This document shows, piece after piece, positions 25,003-34,239 of a stretch of 64,000 nt of DNA. Origin of the DNA: Rhodoplanes serenus (lineage in GTDB: Bacteria; Pseudomonadota; Alphaproteobacteria; Rhizobiales; Xanthobacteraceae). The notes beneath the pieces were generated by a model. The model saw only the letters and a list, made by a program, of their open reading frames with translations, had not been told where the DNA came from and made no database searches. Location of the stretch: the NCBI GenBank assembly GCA_009720755.1, contig WNKV01000008.1, positions 62,001-126,000 on the forward strand, in the 5' to 3' direction. Made by a program: the position numbers and the translations under genes. Positions within the stretch are counted from its first letter, which is position 1, and every line of letters starts with the position of its first letter.

Positions 25003-25911
25003 ATGACGGTCTCGCACATCTCCCTCAACGCGCTGCGGGCCTTCGAGGCTGCCGCCCGCCATCTCAGCTTCACCCGGGCCGGGCTGGAGCTGCGCGTGAG
25101 CCAGGCAGCGGTGAGCCACCAGGTCCGCGGCCTCGAGGAAATCTTGGGGGTTCGGCTGTTCCGCCGGCTGCCGCGGGGGCTCGCCCTCACCGACGAGGGG
25201 CTGGCCCTGGTGCCGGTGCTGGCCGACGCCTTCGGCCGCATCCGCGCCACGCTCGACCAGTTCGAGGACGGCCATGTGCGCGAGGCCGTCACGGTCGGCG
25301 CCGTCGGCACCTTCGCGACCGGCTGGCTGCTGCCGAACCTGAAGGGGTTCGCCGAGGCGCATCCCTATGTCGACCTGCGGCTGTTCACCAACAACAACCG
25401 CGTCGACCTCGCCGGCGAAGGGCTCGACTGCGCGATCCGCTTCGGCGACGGCTCGTGGCACGGCACCGACGCCACCTTCCTGTGCCGGGCGCCGCTGGCG
25501 CCGGTCTGCGCCCCGGCGGTGGCGGAGCGTCTGCGCGACCCCGCCGACCTCGCCCGCGAGACGCTGCTGCGCTCCTATCGCAGCGACGAGTGGCCGCGCT
25601 GGTTCGCGGCCGCCGGCGCGCCCTGCCCGGCGCTGCGCGGCCCGGTGTTCGACTCCTCGGTCACCATGGCGGCGGCGACCGCCCAGGGACTCGGCGTCGC
25701 CCTGCTGCCGGTCGCGATGTTCGCCGACGCACTGCGCCAGGACCGGCTGGTGCGGCCGTTCGCCGCCGAGGTCGATCTCGGCGCCTACTGGCTCACCGCG
25801 CTCAAGTCGCGGCCGCCGACCGCCGGCCTGACGGCGTTCGTGCAGTGGCTGACGCGGCGCGTCGCCGCCGATCTTCCCGACGAGGCGGCCGGCGCGAGCC
25901 CGCCACCCTGA
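25003..25911 (+). CDS. ampR: LysR-type regulator of beta-lactamase, AmpR
   Basis: The 302-residue regulator has the LysR winged helix at its N terminus (LNALRAFEAAARHLSFTRAG then LELRVSQAAVSHQVRGLEE) and a substrate-binding domain. Many residues match enteric AmpR in order: LFRRLPRGLALTDEGLAL, GTFATGWLLPNL, NNNRVDLAGEGLDCAIRFGDG, LLRSYRSDEWPRWF and VFDSSVTMAA. AmpR activates bla when anhydromuropeptides displace UDP-MurNAc-pentapeptide. Its divergence from a class A beta-lactamase gene is the classic arrangement. Start ATG 25003 aligns with the family; weak Shine-Dalgarno. Homologous GcvA-type regulators are the main alternative, but context favours AmpR. Confidence 0.9.
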   Translation: MTVSHISLNALRAFEAAARHLSFTRAGLELRVSQAAVSHQVRGLEEILGVRLFRRLPRGLALTDEGLALVPVLADAFGRIRATLDQFEDGHVREAVTVGAVGTFATGWLLPNLKGFAEAHPYVDLRLFTNNNRVDLAGEGLDCAIRFGDGSWHGTDATFLCRAPLAPVCAPAVAERLRDPADLARETLLRSYRSDEWPRWFAAAGAPCPALRGPVFDSSVTMAAATAQGLGVALLPVAMFADALRQDRLVRPFAAEVDLGAYWLTALKSRPPTAGLTAFVQWLTRRVAADLPDEAAGASPPP

Positions 25912-25930
25912 GAGTCCGTTTGGGCGCCGC

Positions 25931-26632
25931 TCACGCCTTGCCGTAGACCGGGACGACGGCGCCGCGGGTGACGCGGTTCTCCGGCGAGGCGAGGAACAGG
26001 ATGGTGGCCGCCACCTCCTCGACCTTCGGCCACGCCGAGAGGTCGGCCTTCGGCATGTCCTGGCGATTGGCCGGGGTGTCCATGATGGAGGGCGCCACGG
26101 CGTTGACCAGCACGCCCTCCTTGGCGACCTCCTCGGCGAGCGCCACCGTCAGGGCCGCGACCGCGGCCTTGGCGGCGGCGTACACCGCCATGCCGGCGCC
26201 GGTGCGCCATTCGAGCGCCGGCCGCGCCGCCACGTTGACGATGCGGCCGCCGTTCCGCCCGCGCGAGAAGGCGCGCAGCGCCGCCTGGCAGCACAGCGCG
26301 CAGGTGACCAGGTTGATCTCGATCTGACGATGCAGCACCGCGGCGTCGAGGTCGCGCAGCGGGCCGAACGCGAAGCCGCCGGCCAGATGGATCGAGGCCC
26401 ACAAGGGGGGCAGGCGCTCGTACAGGCGATCGACCGCCTCGGCATCGGCGAGATCGACGCCCGGATGGACCAACACCCTGGTGCTCTCGCGCAGCGCCGC
26501 CGGAATCGTCCCGCCGTCACCCGTGGTGGGAACGTGACAGACCGCGCCCGCCTCCAGCAGTGCCGCCACCACCCCGCCGCCGAGCGCTCCGGCGCCTCCC
26601 GTGACCACGACATGACGTCCGTTGAAGTCCAT
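25931..26632 (-). CDS. Short-chain dehydrogenase/reductase family protein, catalytic Ser replaced
   Basis: The 233-residue SDR has the cofactor motif TGGAGALGG (11-19), an Asn in IEINL (107) and YxxxK at Y151 and K155. The usual catalytic Ser is Ala136 (IVNVAARPAL), a change seen in some SDR subfamilies whose activity is uncertain. The end ENRVTRGAVVPVYGKA is the typical SDR C-terminal substrate loop. ATG 26632 has AAGGAG 9 nt upstream. Substrate is unknown. It is convergent with ampR and divergent from potG, so nothing in the context points to a pathway. Confidence 0.85.
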   Translation of the reverse strand: MDFNGRHVVVTGGAGALGGGVVAALLEAGAVCHVPTTGDGGTIPAALRESTRVLVHPGVDLADAEAVDRLYERLPPLWASIHLAGGFAFGPLRDLDAAVLHRQIEINLVTCALCCQAALRAFSRGRNGGRIVNVAARPALEWRTGAGMAVYAAAKAAVAALTVALAEEVAKEGVLVNAVAPSIMDTPANRQDMPKADLSAWPKVEEVAATILFLASPENRVTRGAVVPVYGKA

Positions 26633-26831
26633 TCCCGGTCTCCTTCTCGGGCGCCGCCGCGCCCGCCCCGCCACCTGGCGGCGGCGCGTCACCATGGGGG
26701 ATTCTCGCGCCGGCGTCATCGCCCGGCCCGCCCGTCCCCAGGCCGGCCGCGGCGAGAAATTTCCGGTTGATCGCCACGCCCGCCGCCTCTACGGGGACCA
26801 CGATCAGCTCTCTCGCCGCCGGGACCGCGCC

Positions 26832-27959
26832 ATGCCCCCTGACCCTGCTCCTCCGCCCGACCCCGACCCACGACCGATGGTGCGGTTCGACACCGTGACG
26901 CGGCGCTTCGCCGACGTCACCGCGGTCGACCGGCTCAGCCTCGACATCCGCGAGGGCGAGTTCTTCGCGCTGCTCGGCCCCTCGGGCTGCGGCAAGTCGA
27001 CCCTGCTGCGCATGCTGGCCGGCTTCGAGCGGCCCGACGCGGGGCGCATCCTTCTCGCCGGCGAGGACATCGTCCCCGTGCCGCCCTATCGCCGGCCGGT
27101 CAACATGATGTTCCAGAGCTACGCGCTGTTCCCCCACCTCACGGTGGCCGGCAACATCGCGTTCGGCCTCAAGCAGGAGCGGCTACCCAAGGCGGAGATC
27201 GAGACGCGCGTCGCCGAGATGCTGCGCCTCGCCCGCCTCGAAGGGCTCGGCGGCCGCAAGCCGCACCAGCTCTCCGGCGGCCAGCGTCAGCGGGTCGCGC
27301 TCGCCCGGGCGCTGGCCAAGCACCCCAAGGTGCTGCTGCTCGACGAGCCGCTGGCGGCGCTCGACAAGAAGCTGCGCGAGGAGACGCAGTTCGAGCTGAT
27401 GGAGCTTCAAGATCGGCTCGGCACCACCTTCGTGATCGTGACCCACGACCAGGAGGAGGCGATGACGGTGGCGGACCGCATCGCCGTGATGAACCAGGGC
27501 CATGTCGTCCAGGTCGGCACGCCGTCGGAGATATACGAGCAGCCGCGCTCGCGCTGGGTCGCCGGCTTCATCGGCGACGTCAACCTGATCGAAGGCGAGC
27601 TGGTCTCGGCCGGTCCGGACGGTGCGGTGGTGCAGGATCGGGCCGGACGCCGCTTCCTGGCCGAGGCGGCGTCCTTCCCCGCGGCGCCGGGCGGCACCGT
27701 GGCGCTGGCGGTGCGCCCCGAGAAGTTCCGCGTGTCCACGACGCCGCCGGCCGACGCCACCGTCAACGGCCTGTCGGGCCGGGTGGTGGACATCGGCTAT
27801 CTGGGCGATCTGTCGATCTACAAGGTGCGGCTCGACGACGGCACGCTGGTGAAGGCGTCGGTCACCAACATCCGCCGCCACGCCGCCCGCGAGATCGACT
27901 GGGAGGATGCGGTGTGGCTGTCGTTCGCCCCCGAGGCCGCCGTGGTGCTGGGCGAATGA
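26832..27959 (+). CDS. potG: ABC transporter ATP-binding protein, spermidine/putrescine type
   Basis: This 375-residue ATPase powers polyamine-type import. Walker A GPSGCGKST is at 49-57, the Q-loop at QSYALFPHLTV, the signature LSGGQRQR at 147-154, Walker B LLLDEP at 168-173 and the switch His in VTHDQEEA. A C-terminal TOBE domain (about 290-370) is present, as in PotA and PotG. Start ATG 26832 begins with a Pro-rich leader before MVRFDTVTRRF; an inner ATG at about 26878 is possible. Its stop overlaps the start of the first permease gene (ATGA), so the three genes are one operon. No binding protein gene is linked. Confidence 0.92.
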   Translation: MPPDPAPPPDPDPRPMVRFDTVTRRFADVTAVDRLSLDIREGEFFALLGPSGCGKSTLLRMLAGFERPDAGRILLAGEDIVPVPPYRRPVNMMFQSYALFPHLTVAGNIAFGLKQERLPKAEIETRVAEMLRLARLEGLGGRKPHQLSGGQRQRVALARALAKHPKVLLLDEPLAALDKKLREETQFELMELQDRLGTTFVIVTHDQEEAMTVADRIAVMNQGHVVQVGTPSEIYEQPRSRWVAGFIGDVNLIEGELVSAGPDGAVVQDRAGRRFLAEAASFPAAPGGTVALAVRPEKFRVSTTPPADATVNGLSGRVVDIGYLGDLSIYKVRLDDGTLVKASVTNIRRHAAREIDWEDAVWLSFAPEAAVVLGE

Positions 27960-28939
27960 GCGCAGCGGAGCCGCCGATGACCGAAAAGTCCCCCGCGTTG
28001 CCCCACGCATCGCCGACCGCATCGCCCGACCCGTCGCCGCGCCGGTCCGCCGGCGAGCTGCTGATCGTCGCCCTTCCCTATCTGTGGCTGATCGCCTTCT
28101 TCGTGGTGCCGTTCCTGATCGTCGCCAAGATCAGCCTGTCGCAGACCGCCATCGCGCAGCCACCCTACACGCCGGTGCTCGACCTCGCGGCCGGGCTCGA
28201 CGGCCTCGCCGCCTTCGTGCGCGAGCTGTCGACCTCGACCTATGCGCTGCTGGCGAGCGACGATCTCTACTGGCTGTCCTACCTGAAGAGCCTGCGGGTC
28301 GCCGTGGTGTCGACCGCGATCCTGCTGGTGATCGGCGTGCCGATCGCCCATGCGATGGCGCGGGCGCCGGCGCGGCTCCAGCCGCTGCTGGTGATGCTGG
28401 TGATGCTGCCGTTCTGGACCGCGTTCCTGATCCGCATCTACGCCTGGATGACGATCCTTCAGCGCGACGGCCTGCTCAACGGGCTGCTGCACACGCTCGG
28501 CCTGATCGACCAACCGATCACCTGGCTGGCCACCGACACCGCCGTGCACATCGGCATCGTCTACTCGTACCTGCCCTTCATGGTGCTGCCGCTCTATGCG
28601 AGCTTCCAGAAGCTCGACGAGAGCCTGATCGAAGCGGCCGCCGATCTCGGCTGCCCGCGCTGGAAGGCGTTCTGGCTGGTGATGCTGCCGCAGGTGGTGC
28701 CCGGCATCGCGGCCGGCTCGCTCTTGTGCCTGATCCCGATCACCGGCGAGTTCGTCATCCCGGATCTGCTCGGCGGCTCCGACACCATGATGATCGGCCA
28801 GACGCTGTGGTCGGAGTTCTTCGCCAACAAGGATTGGCCGGTGGCCTCCGCCATCGCGGTGGTGCTCCTGGTGCTGCTGGTCGGACCGATCGCCGCCTAC
28901 GAGGCCCTGCAATCGCGCGCCATGGACGGGAGGCGCTGA
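27956..28939 (+). CDS. potH: ABC transporter permease, spermidine/putrescine type (PotB/PotH)
   Basis: The 327-residue permease has about six transmembrane segments and the binding-protein-dependent EAA loop EAAADLGCPRWKAFWLVMLPQ, which docks on the ATPase. The stretch LPFWTAFLIRIYAWMTILQ and VYSYLPFMVLPLYASFQKL are typical of PotB/PotH. It starts at ATG 27956, overlapping the potG stop by 4 bp; ATG 27977 is an alternative. A cytoplasmic Pro/Ser-rich N-terminal stretch precedes the first helix. It pairs with the next gene product to form the channel. Confidence 0.92.
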   Translation: MSAAEPPMTEKSPALPHASPTASPDPSPRRSAGELLIVALPYLWLIAFFVVPFLIVAKISLSQTAIAQPPYTPVLDLAAGLDGLAAFVRELSTSTYALLASDDLYWLSYLKSLRVAVVSTAILLVIGVPIAHAMARAPARLQPLLVMLVMLPFWTAFLIRIYAWMTILQRDGLLNGLLHTLGLIDQPITWLATDTAVHIGIVYSYLPFMVLPLYASFQKLDESLIEAAADLGCPRWKAFWLVMLPQVVPGIAAGSLLCLIPITGEFVIPDLLGGSDTMMIGQTLWSEFFANKDWPVASAIAVVLLVLLVGPIAAYEALQSRAMDGRR

Positions 28940-28940
28940 G

Positions 28941-29738
28941 ATGGGCCGCCGGCTGTCCGCATTCAATCTGGTGTCGCTCGCCCTCGGGCTGGCGTTCCTG
29001 TATCTGCCGATCCTGATCCTGGTGATCTACTCGTTCAACGACTCGCGGCTCGTCACCGTATGGGGCGGCTTCTCGACCCGCTGGTACGTGCAGCTCGCCG
29101 AGGATCACGCGCTCCAGGAGGCGGCGCTGACGTCGCTCGGCATCGCGGTCGCGTCGGCGACGCTCGCCACCGTGCTGGGGACGCTGGCGGCACTGGCGCT
29201 GACCCGGCTCGGCCGCTTCCGCGGCCGGCTGCCGTTCTCGGCGATGATCTACGCGCCGCTGGTGATGCCGGAGGTGATCACCGGCCTGTCGCTGCTGCTG
29301 CTGTTCGTCGCGGTCGAGCTCGACCGCGGCTTCCTCACCGTGACGATCGCCCACACGACGCTCACCATGTGCTTCGTCGCCGTGGTGGTGCAGTCGCGCC
29401 TCGGCAGCTTCGACAGCAGCCTGGAGGAGGCCGCCCAGGATCTCGGCTGCCCGCCGCTGAAGACCTTCCTCACCGTCACCCTGCCGGTGATCGCGCCCGC
29501 CATCGTGGCCGGCTTCCTGCTCGCCTTCTCGCTGTCGCTCGACGACGTGGTGCTGGCGAGCTTCACCACGGGGCCGGGCGCCACCACGCTGCCGATCCGC
29601 ATCTACTCGGACGTCCGCCTCGGGGTGAAGCCGGAGATCAACGCGGTGTGCACCATCTTCATCGCGGTGATCGCCGTGGTGGTGATCCTCGCCTCGCTGG
29701 TCACCCGCCTCGGCGAGCGCCACGGCGCCGCGGGCTGA
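28941..29738 (+). CDS. potI: ABC transporter permease, spermidine/putrescine type (PotC/PotI)
   Basis: This 265-residue permease has six predicted helices and the EAA loop EEAAQDLGCPPLKTFLTVTLP. The start MGRRLSAFNLVSLALGLAFL and VIYSFNDSRLVTVWGGFSTRWY are typical of PotC/PotI. It starts 1 bp after the potH stop, so translation is probably coupled. A short hairpin (arms ACTCCG 29758-29763 and CGGAGT 29776-29781) lies just downstream and could end the operon. The absence of a potF/potD gene means a distant binding protein must serve this importer. Confidence 0.92.
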   Translation: MGRRLSAFNLVSLALGLAFLYLPILILVIYSFNDSRLVTVWGGFSTRWYVQLAEDHALQEAALTSLGIAVASATLATVLGTLAALALTRLGRFRGRLPFSAMIYAPLVMPEVITGLSLLLLFVAVELDRGFLTVTIAHTTLTMCFVAVVVQSRLGSFDSSLEEAAQDLGCPPLKTFLTVTLPVIAPAIVAGFLLAFSLSLDDVVLASFTTGPGATTLPIRIYSDVRLGVKPEINAVCTIFIAVIAVVVILASLVTRLGERHGAAG

Positions 29739-29810
29739 CCTCAGGGCCAGTTTGGAAACTCCGGCGTAGCCCCGTCGGAGTGTCCAGACGGTCGTTCCTG
29801 CTGTTTCCGG

Positions 29811-29944
29811 GTGATCAGTTGGCCGTCATTCCGGGGCGCGGCGAAGCCGCGAACCCGGAATCCAGCGACACACTCCATCCAGCGGCGAACTCAGAGCTCG
29901 TGGCTGGATTCCGGGCTCGGCGCTGCACGCCGCCCCGGAATGAC
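29811..29944. repeat. Intergenic repeat, family B (complete copy, nested hairpins)
   Basis: Terminal arms GTCATTCCGGGGCG (29825-29838) and CGCCCCGGAATGAC (29931-29944) are perfect 14-bp inverted repeats. Inside, CCCGGAATCC (29854-29863) and GGATTCCGGG (29906-29915) form a second pair. The left flank from 29811 (GTGATCAGTT) also matches the copy at 4517-4605. The element is about 120 bp and MITE-like, but no target duplication was seen. Confidence 0.75.
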
Positions 29945-29971
29945 CACCGAATGGACCAGCCGGATCTCGGA

Positions 29972-30223
29972 TCACTCGCTGCTCTGGCCGGGCGGGCGGA
30001 GGATGTAGATCAAGGCCCACAGCGGCACGATGATCACGGCACCGAGCAGCAGGTTGGGCACAACCACGGCGGCGGCCTGCCGGACCAGCTCGGCGAGGCG
30101 CTCGGGCGAGATGCCGAGCTCGCCCGCGAGCGTCTCCAGCGTGATGCCGAAATGGGCCAGGATGGTGCCGACGATCAGCGAGGCGACCGCGATCTTCACC
30201 ACGGTGTGCAGCACTCTCCACAT
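29972..30223 (-). CDS. Small membrane protein, DUF6460 type
   Basis: The 83-residue protein has two hydrophobic stretches (VKIAVASLIVGTILAHFGI, about 9-27, and VVVPNLLLGAVIIVPLWALIY, about 53-73) separated by an amphipathic segment (LAGELGISPERLAELVRQA). The pattern and the LLGAVIIVPLW motif match the small DUF6460 proteins common in Rhizobiales. Function is unknown. Start ATG 30223 (MWRVLHTVVK) was chosen over the longer ORF, whose extra residues are Arg/Pro-rich shadow sequence. It is convergent with the potGHI operon, with a family B repeat in between. Confidence 0.72.
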   Translation of the reverse strand: MWRVLHTVVKIAVASLIVGTILAHFGITLETLAGELGISPERLAELVRQAAAVVVPNLLLGAVIIVPLWALIYILRPPGQSSE

Positions 30224-30440
30224 CGCCTGCGCTCCCGCGGCCGCGCGGGCGGTCCGGTCGGAGGGCCCCCGGATGCGCTGCGGCCTGGCTCTCGTGCTCG
30301 TTCGATCGGCGGCGAACCGCTGGCCGCGCCACCGGCGGCCGCGGCAGGCGGCCGCTGATTCGCGGCGGGCCATCATACAGCAAGGCGGGGAGTCGAACGG
30401 CCCGACCGGGCCGAACCGGACCACCGGGCCGGCAGGCCGA

Positions 30441-32501
30441 TCAGCGGGTCGGGACCTCGGGGGCGTGCTCCGGGGCCGGCTCCGGCGTCGCCGAGACCGG
30501 GGCCGGATCGGCGGCCGGACCGGCCGCCGGCGGCGTGGGAGCCGATTCCGGCGCCGGATCGGCCGACGGCATGCCGAAGCGGCGCAGCGCCGCGGCTCCG
30601 TCGGGTCCGCCCAGCCGCTCGATCGCCGAGCGCATGGCATCGCGGGCGCGCTTGTCCGACACCGCGTCGAGCAGCGGCGCCGCCGCGCCCGAGCGGCGGA
30701 TCAGCGCCTGGGTGTCGGGCAGCATGATCGGATCGTCCCAGCTCCCCTGGACGAAGAAGGGCAGCTCGAAGGCGGGCGGCTGGTCGGCCGCCGCCAGCAG
30801 GCTGGCGGTGCCGGTGAGATCGAGCTCGCGGGCCGGGACCGAGGCGGTGCCGCCGACCGCGAGCCGGACCTTGGCGCCGTCGAACCGCACCTCCTCCGCA
30901 TAGGCGGTGCCCTGGGCGATGCGCAGCACCACCGCCAGGCTGTCGAACGGGGTGCGGCCGCTGCGGAAATCGGCGCTGCCGGCGAGCGGGCGGCGCTCCA
31001 GCCGGCGCAGCAGCTGCTCCACATTGACGCCGACCAGGCCGCCGTTCGACGCCTTCAGCGAGACGCGGCCGGCGAGCGTGCGGGTGAGGCCGAGCACGCT
31101 GGTGCCGCTGCCCTCCACCGCGAAGGAGATGTCACCCTTGCCCTCCAGCCGGCGGACGCCGATCAGGTCGGACAGGCAGGTGTCGAGGTCGACATTGACG
31201 AAGGAGAGCTGCGAGCGCAGGTCGGCGCCGGCCGGCACGCGGGCGAGCGCCACCGAGCCGCTGACCAGGCCGTTGAACGCCTGGCTCTCGCCGACGGTGA
31301 CGACCAGCCGGCCGTCGCGCAGCGTGGCGGCGACGGCGGTGCGGCCGAGCCGAGTCTGCGGCGTCAGCACCCGGGCGGCCGACACCCGCAGATCGAGATC
31401 CATGTCGTCGAACCAGTCGAGGTCGAACGGCTTGCGGTTCCAGTCGCGCGCGTCGGAGCCCAGCAGGCGGATCGCCGAGAGGTACGGGGTGAGATCGAGG
31501 GCGTCGACCGCGAGCGTCCCCTGCAAGGTCGAGCGGCCGCGCTGGGCATAGGTGAGCACGCCTTCGGCGGCATTGCCGTCGAGCTCGATGTTGAGATTGG
31601 AGAAGGCGACGCTGCCGCTGACCGCATTGGTGCGCGCCTTGAGGGCGAAGCGGCCGAGCCCGACGCCGTAGAGCGGCCGTCCCGTCATCCAGCTCATGGC
31701 GGCGCGCAGCGACGGCGCGTCGGCCGCCAGCGTGCCGTCGATCTTGAGGGTCGGCCGCACCCCCATGGCGCCCTCGAAGGCGGCCTTCAGCGGGGTGCCG
31801 CCGATCCGCAGCTTGAGCCCGGAGGTCTCGCCGGCCAGCGCGGCGCGGAAGTCGCTGATCGCCACCGAGACGTCGAGCGGCTCGTCCCGCCAGGTGACCC
31901 GGCCGGTGGCCGCGAAGCTCTTGGCGATCGACGGCCAGGCGAGCGACAGCGCGACGCCCTCCAGCACCTCGGAGGTGTCGCGCCCGGCCTCCTGGAGCAC
32001 GACGACGCCCTCGGCGATGCGGATCTCGGAGAACGACAGGGTGCGCCGGTCGGGCTCCGCCCCGGGGCGCAGCGTGCGGGCGAGCGTCTCCAGCAGCGGC
32101 GACCAGTTGGAGCGGCCGTCGGCACCGAAGCGGACCGTGATGTGCGGCCGCACCAGGGCGACGTCGGCGATCTCGATGCGGCCGGCGAGCAGCGGCAGCC
32201 AGCGCAGGTTGGCGACCAGTGCGTCGGCCACGAAAGGCTGCTCGTCGACCGCGAAACCGGCCAGCGCCACGTCGCCGAGGCTGACGCGGGGTGACGGGAA
32301 CATCGACAAGGTCGAGGCGCCGCGCACGCTCGGCTGAAGCCCGGTGACGGCCCGCACCTCCGCCGTGACGGCATCGCGGGCCACCTCGACCGAGACCAGA
32401 TAGGAGGCGAGCCCCAGCAGGACGAGCCCGCCGGCAGCCACCGCGACGACGGCGGCGGCGAGACGCTTGAATCCGGCGGGAGCACTCACGGGACGGCGCA
32501 T
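30441..32501 (-). CDS. AsmA family protein (second paralogue)
   Basis: The 686-residue protein has an N-terminal anchor (about 11-38) and the AsmA pattern: VTGLQPSVRGASTLSMFPSPRVSLGDVAL near the start, IRIAEGVVVLQEAG, and a C-terminal AsmA region from about 430 (LRDGRLVVTVGESQAFNGLVSG; VRRLEGKGDISFAVEGSGTS; GLVGVNVEQLLRRLERRPLAG). The final 50 residues are Pro/Ala-rich. It is likely periplasmic and membrane-tethered, with a role in envelope lipid homeostasis. It shares little with the other AsmA protein in this window (20070-22208) apart from the fold motifs. Start ATG 32501 is the first in frame. Confidence 0.87.
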   Translation of the reverse strand: MRRPVSAPAGFKRLAAAVVAVAAGGLVLLGLASYLVSVEVARDAVTAEVRAVTGLQPSVRGASTLSMFPSPRVSLGDVALAGFAVDEQPFVADALVANLRWLPLLAGRIEIADVALVRPHITVRFGADGRSNWSPLLETLARTLRPGAEPDRRTLSFSEIRIAEGVVVLQEAGRDTSEVLEGVALSLAWPSIAKSFAATGRVTWRDEPLDVSVAISDFRAALAGETSGLKLRIGGTPLKAAFEGAMGVRPTLKIDGTLAADAPSLRAAMSWMTGRPLYGVGLGRFALKARTNAVSGSVAFSNLNIELDGNAAEGVLTYAQRGRSTLQGTLAVDALDLTPYLSAIRLLGSDARDWNRKPFDLDWFDDMDLDLRVSAARVLTPQTRLGRTAVAATLRDGRLVVTVGESQAFNGLVSGSVALARVPAGADLRSQLSFVNVDLDTCLSDLIGVRRLEGKGDISFAVEGSGTSVLGLTRTLAGRVSLKASNGGLVGVNVEQLLRRLERRPLAGSADFRSGRTPFDSLAVVLRIAQGTAYAEEVRFDGAKVRLAVGGTASVPARELDLTGTASLLAAADQPPAFELPFFVQGSWDDPIMLPDTQALIRRSGAAAPLLDAVSDKRARDAMRSAIERLGGPDGAAALRRFGMPSADPAPESAPTPPAAGPAADPAPVSATPEPAPEHAPEVPTR

Positions 32502-32851
32502 CCAGTCACGGGCTTGGGGCCGGCAGACGGCCGGCGGACGAGCCCGGACCCTGCGCGATCTTCATGACCCTTTCGTGGCCGCAAGATTCGGTTCGTCAAG
32601 GGTTTTCTCGTGCAATCGGGACCCCGTAGGCGGGCGGCTCGCGCCTCCTGCCGCACGCGGCGTCGCCGCCGGGCCCGACCCGGGCGCGCCCCCGCGTGAC
32701 GAGCCCGGATGCGCGGGCGTCCCGCGCGTGACGGCTCCCGGGCATGGCATGCGACCGTCGCCTGCCATCCCGCTTGCGGAGACCCGGTTGAGGAGAGAGG
32801 TGAGACGCCGGCAGCGCCTCTCCTCACACGGCTCCCCTCACCGGCCAGCCC
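32502..32851. other. Intergenic region, no gene seen
   Basis: These 350 bp separate two minus-strand genes. Reading frames are open by GC bias only. The part next to the AsmA start (32560-32620) is less GC-rich and probably contains its promoter. I see no clear hairpin or repeat. Confidence 0.4.
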
Positions 32852-33505
32852 TCACGCGGCCTGCGCCACCGCGACCTTGAAGCTCGCCTCGGTGTTGGCC
32901 TTGATCTCGTCGAGCGACACGCCGTCGGCGATCTCGATCAGGGTCATGCCACCGGGGCCGTGCTTGTCGATGGTGAAGACGCCGAGATCGGTGATCACCA
33001 TGTCGACCACATTGGCGCCGGTGAGCGGCAGGTTGCAGCGCTTCAGCAGCTTCGGCCCGTCCTTGGCGACGTGCTCCATCACCACCACGACCTTCTTGAC
33101 CCCGGCGACGAGGTCCATGGCGCCCCCCATCCCCTTCACCATCTTGCCAGGGATCATCCAGTTGGCGAGATCGCCGTTCTCGGCCACCTGCATGGCGCCG
33201 AGGATCGACAGGTCGATATGGCCGCCGCGGATCATCGCGAAGGAGTCGGCGGACGAGAAGTAGCTGGTCGTCGGCAGCTCGGTGATGGTCTGCTTGCCGG
33301 CGTTGATGAGGTCGGCGTCCTCGTCGCCCTCCAGCGGGAACGGCCCCATGCCGAGCATGCCGTTCTCGCTCTGGAGCTGCACCTTGACGCCGGGCGGAAT
33401 GTAGTTCGACACCAGCGTCGGGATGCCGATGCCGAGATTGACGTAGAAGCCGTCACGCAGCTCCCGAGCGGCGCGCGCCGCCATCTGATCACGAGTCCAG
33501 GCCAT
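32852..33505 (-). CDS. scoB: 3-oxoacid CoA-transferase subunit B
   Basis: The 217-residue beta subunit carries the catalytic glutamate in [11 protein letters not shown] (Glu47), which forms a glutamyl-CoA thioester during transfer of CoA from succinyl-CoA to acetoacetate. Other family marks are [38 protein letters not shown] and [17 protein letters not shown]. The start ATG 33505 overlaps the scoA stop by one base (TGATG), which indicates translational coupling. The enzyme lets the cell activate ketone bodies and is often tied to polyhydroxybutyrate turnover; a phasin gene lies 16 kb away. Confidence 0.94.
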   Translation of the reverse strand: MAWTRDQMAARAARELRDGFYVNLGIGIPTLVSNYIPPGVKVQLQSENGMLGMGPFPLEGDEDADLINAGKQTITELPTTSYFSSADSFAMIRGGHIDLSILGAMQVAENGDLANWMIPGKMVKGMGGAMDLVAGVKKVVVVMEHVAKDGPKLLKRCNLPLTGANVVDMVITDLGVFTIDKHGPGGMTLIEIADGVSLDEIKANTEASFKVAVAQAA

Positions 33506-34239
33506 CACACCTCCTCCCCGGCGCCGGCGGGCACTTCCATCTCGCCGCGCTTGCGCGTGGTCCGCTGCTCGATATGCTTCTCGGCGTGCACCTGCACGAG
33601 GCGCTGCACGTAGATGCCGGGCGTGACGATGCGGTCGGGATCGAGCGAGCCGGGCTCGACCAGATGCTCCACCTCGGCGATCGTGATCTTGCCGGCGGTC
33701 GCCATCATCGGGTTGAAGTTGCGCGCCGTCTTCCGATAGATCAGGTTGCCTTCGCTGTCGCCCATCCAGGCGTGGACCAGCGCGATGTCGGCGACCAGGC
33801 CGGTCTCCATCACATACTTCTCGCCACCGAACTCGCGCACCTCCTTGCCGTCGGCGATCACGGTGCCCACCCCGGTCTTGGTGTAGAAGGCCGGGATGCC
33901 GGCGCCACCGGCGCGGATGCGCTCGGCCAGCGTGCCCTGCGGATTGAACTCGAGCTCCAGCTCGCCGGAGAGGAACTGCTGGGCGAACAGCTTGTTCTCG
34001 CCCACATAGGACGAGATCATCTTGCGGATCTGGCGGCTCTCCAGAAGGATGCCGAGGCCGATCCCGTCGACGCCGGCATTGTTGGAGATCACCGTCAGAT
34101 TCTTGGCGCCCGACTCGCGGACCGCCAGGATCAGGCTCTCCGGGATGCCGCACAGGCCGAAGCCGCCCGACATGATGGTCATCCCGTCCTGGATCAGCCC
34201 CGCCAGGGCCGAGGAGGGGTCCTTGTAGACTTTCCTCAT
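33505..34239 (-). CDS. scoA: 3-oxoacid CoA-transferase subunit A
   Basis: The 244-residue alpha subunit has the CoA-binding pattern [19 protein letters not shown], the [15 protein letters not shown] loop, [21 protein letters not shown] and [19 protein letters not shown], all typical of SCOT subunit A. It forms the active enzyme with ScoB. The start at ATG 34239 aligns with the family ([16 protein letters not shown]); the extra 16 residues of the long ORF are not conserved. It is the first gene of a two-gene operon. The 210 bp upstream hold a near-repeat (CCGTCAAGTG twice, 14 bp apart, about 34333-34356). Confidence 0.94.
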   Translation of the reverse strand: MRKVYKDPSSALAGLIQDGMTIMSGGFGLCGIPESLILAVRESGAKNLTVISNNAGVDGIGLGILLESRQIRKMISSYVGENKLFAQQFLSGELELEFNPQGTLAERIRAGGAGIPAFYTKTGVGTVIADGKEVREFGGEKYVMETGLVADIALVHAWMGDSEGNLIYRKTARNFNPMMATAGKITIAEVEHLVEPGSLDPDRIVTPGIYVQRLVQVHAEKHIEQRTTRKRGEMEVPAGAGEEV

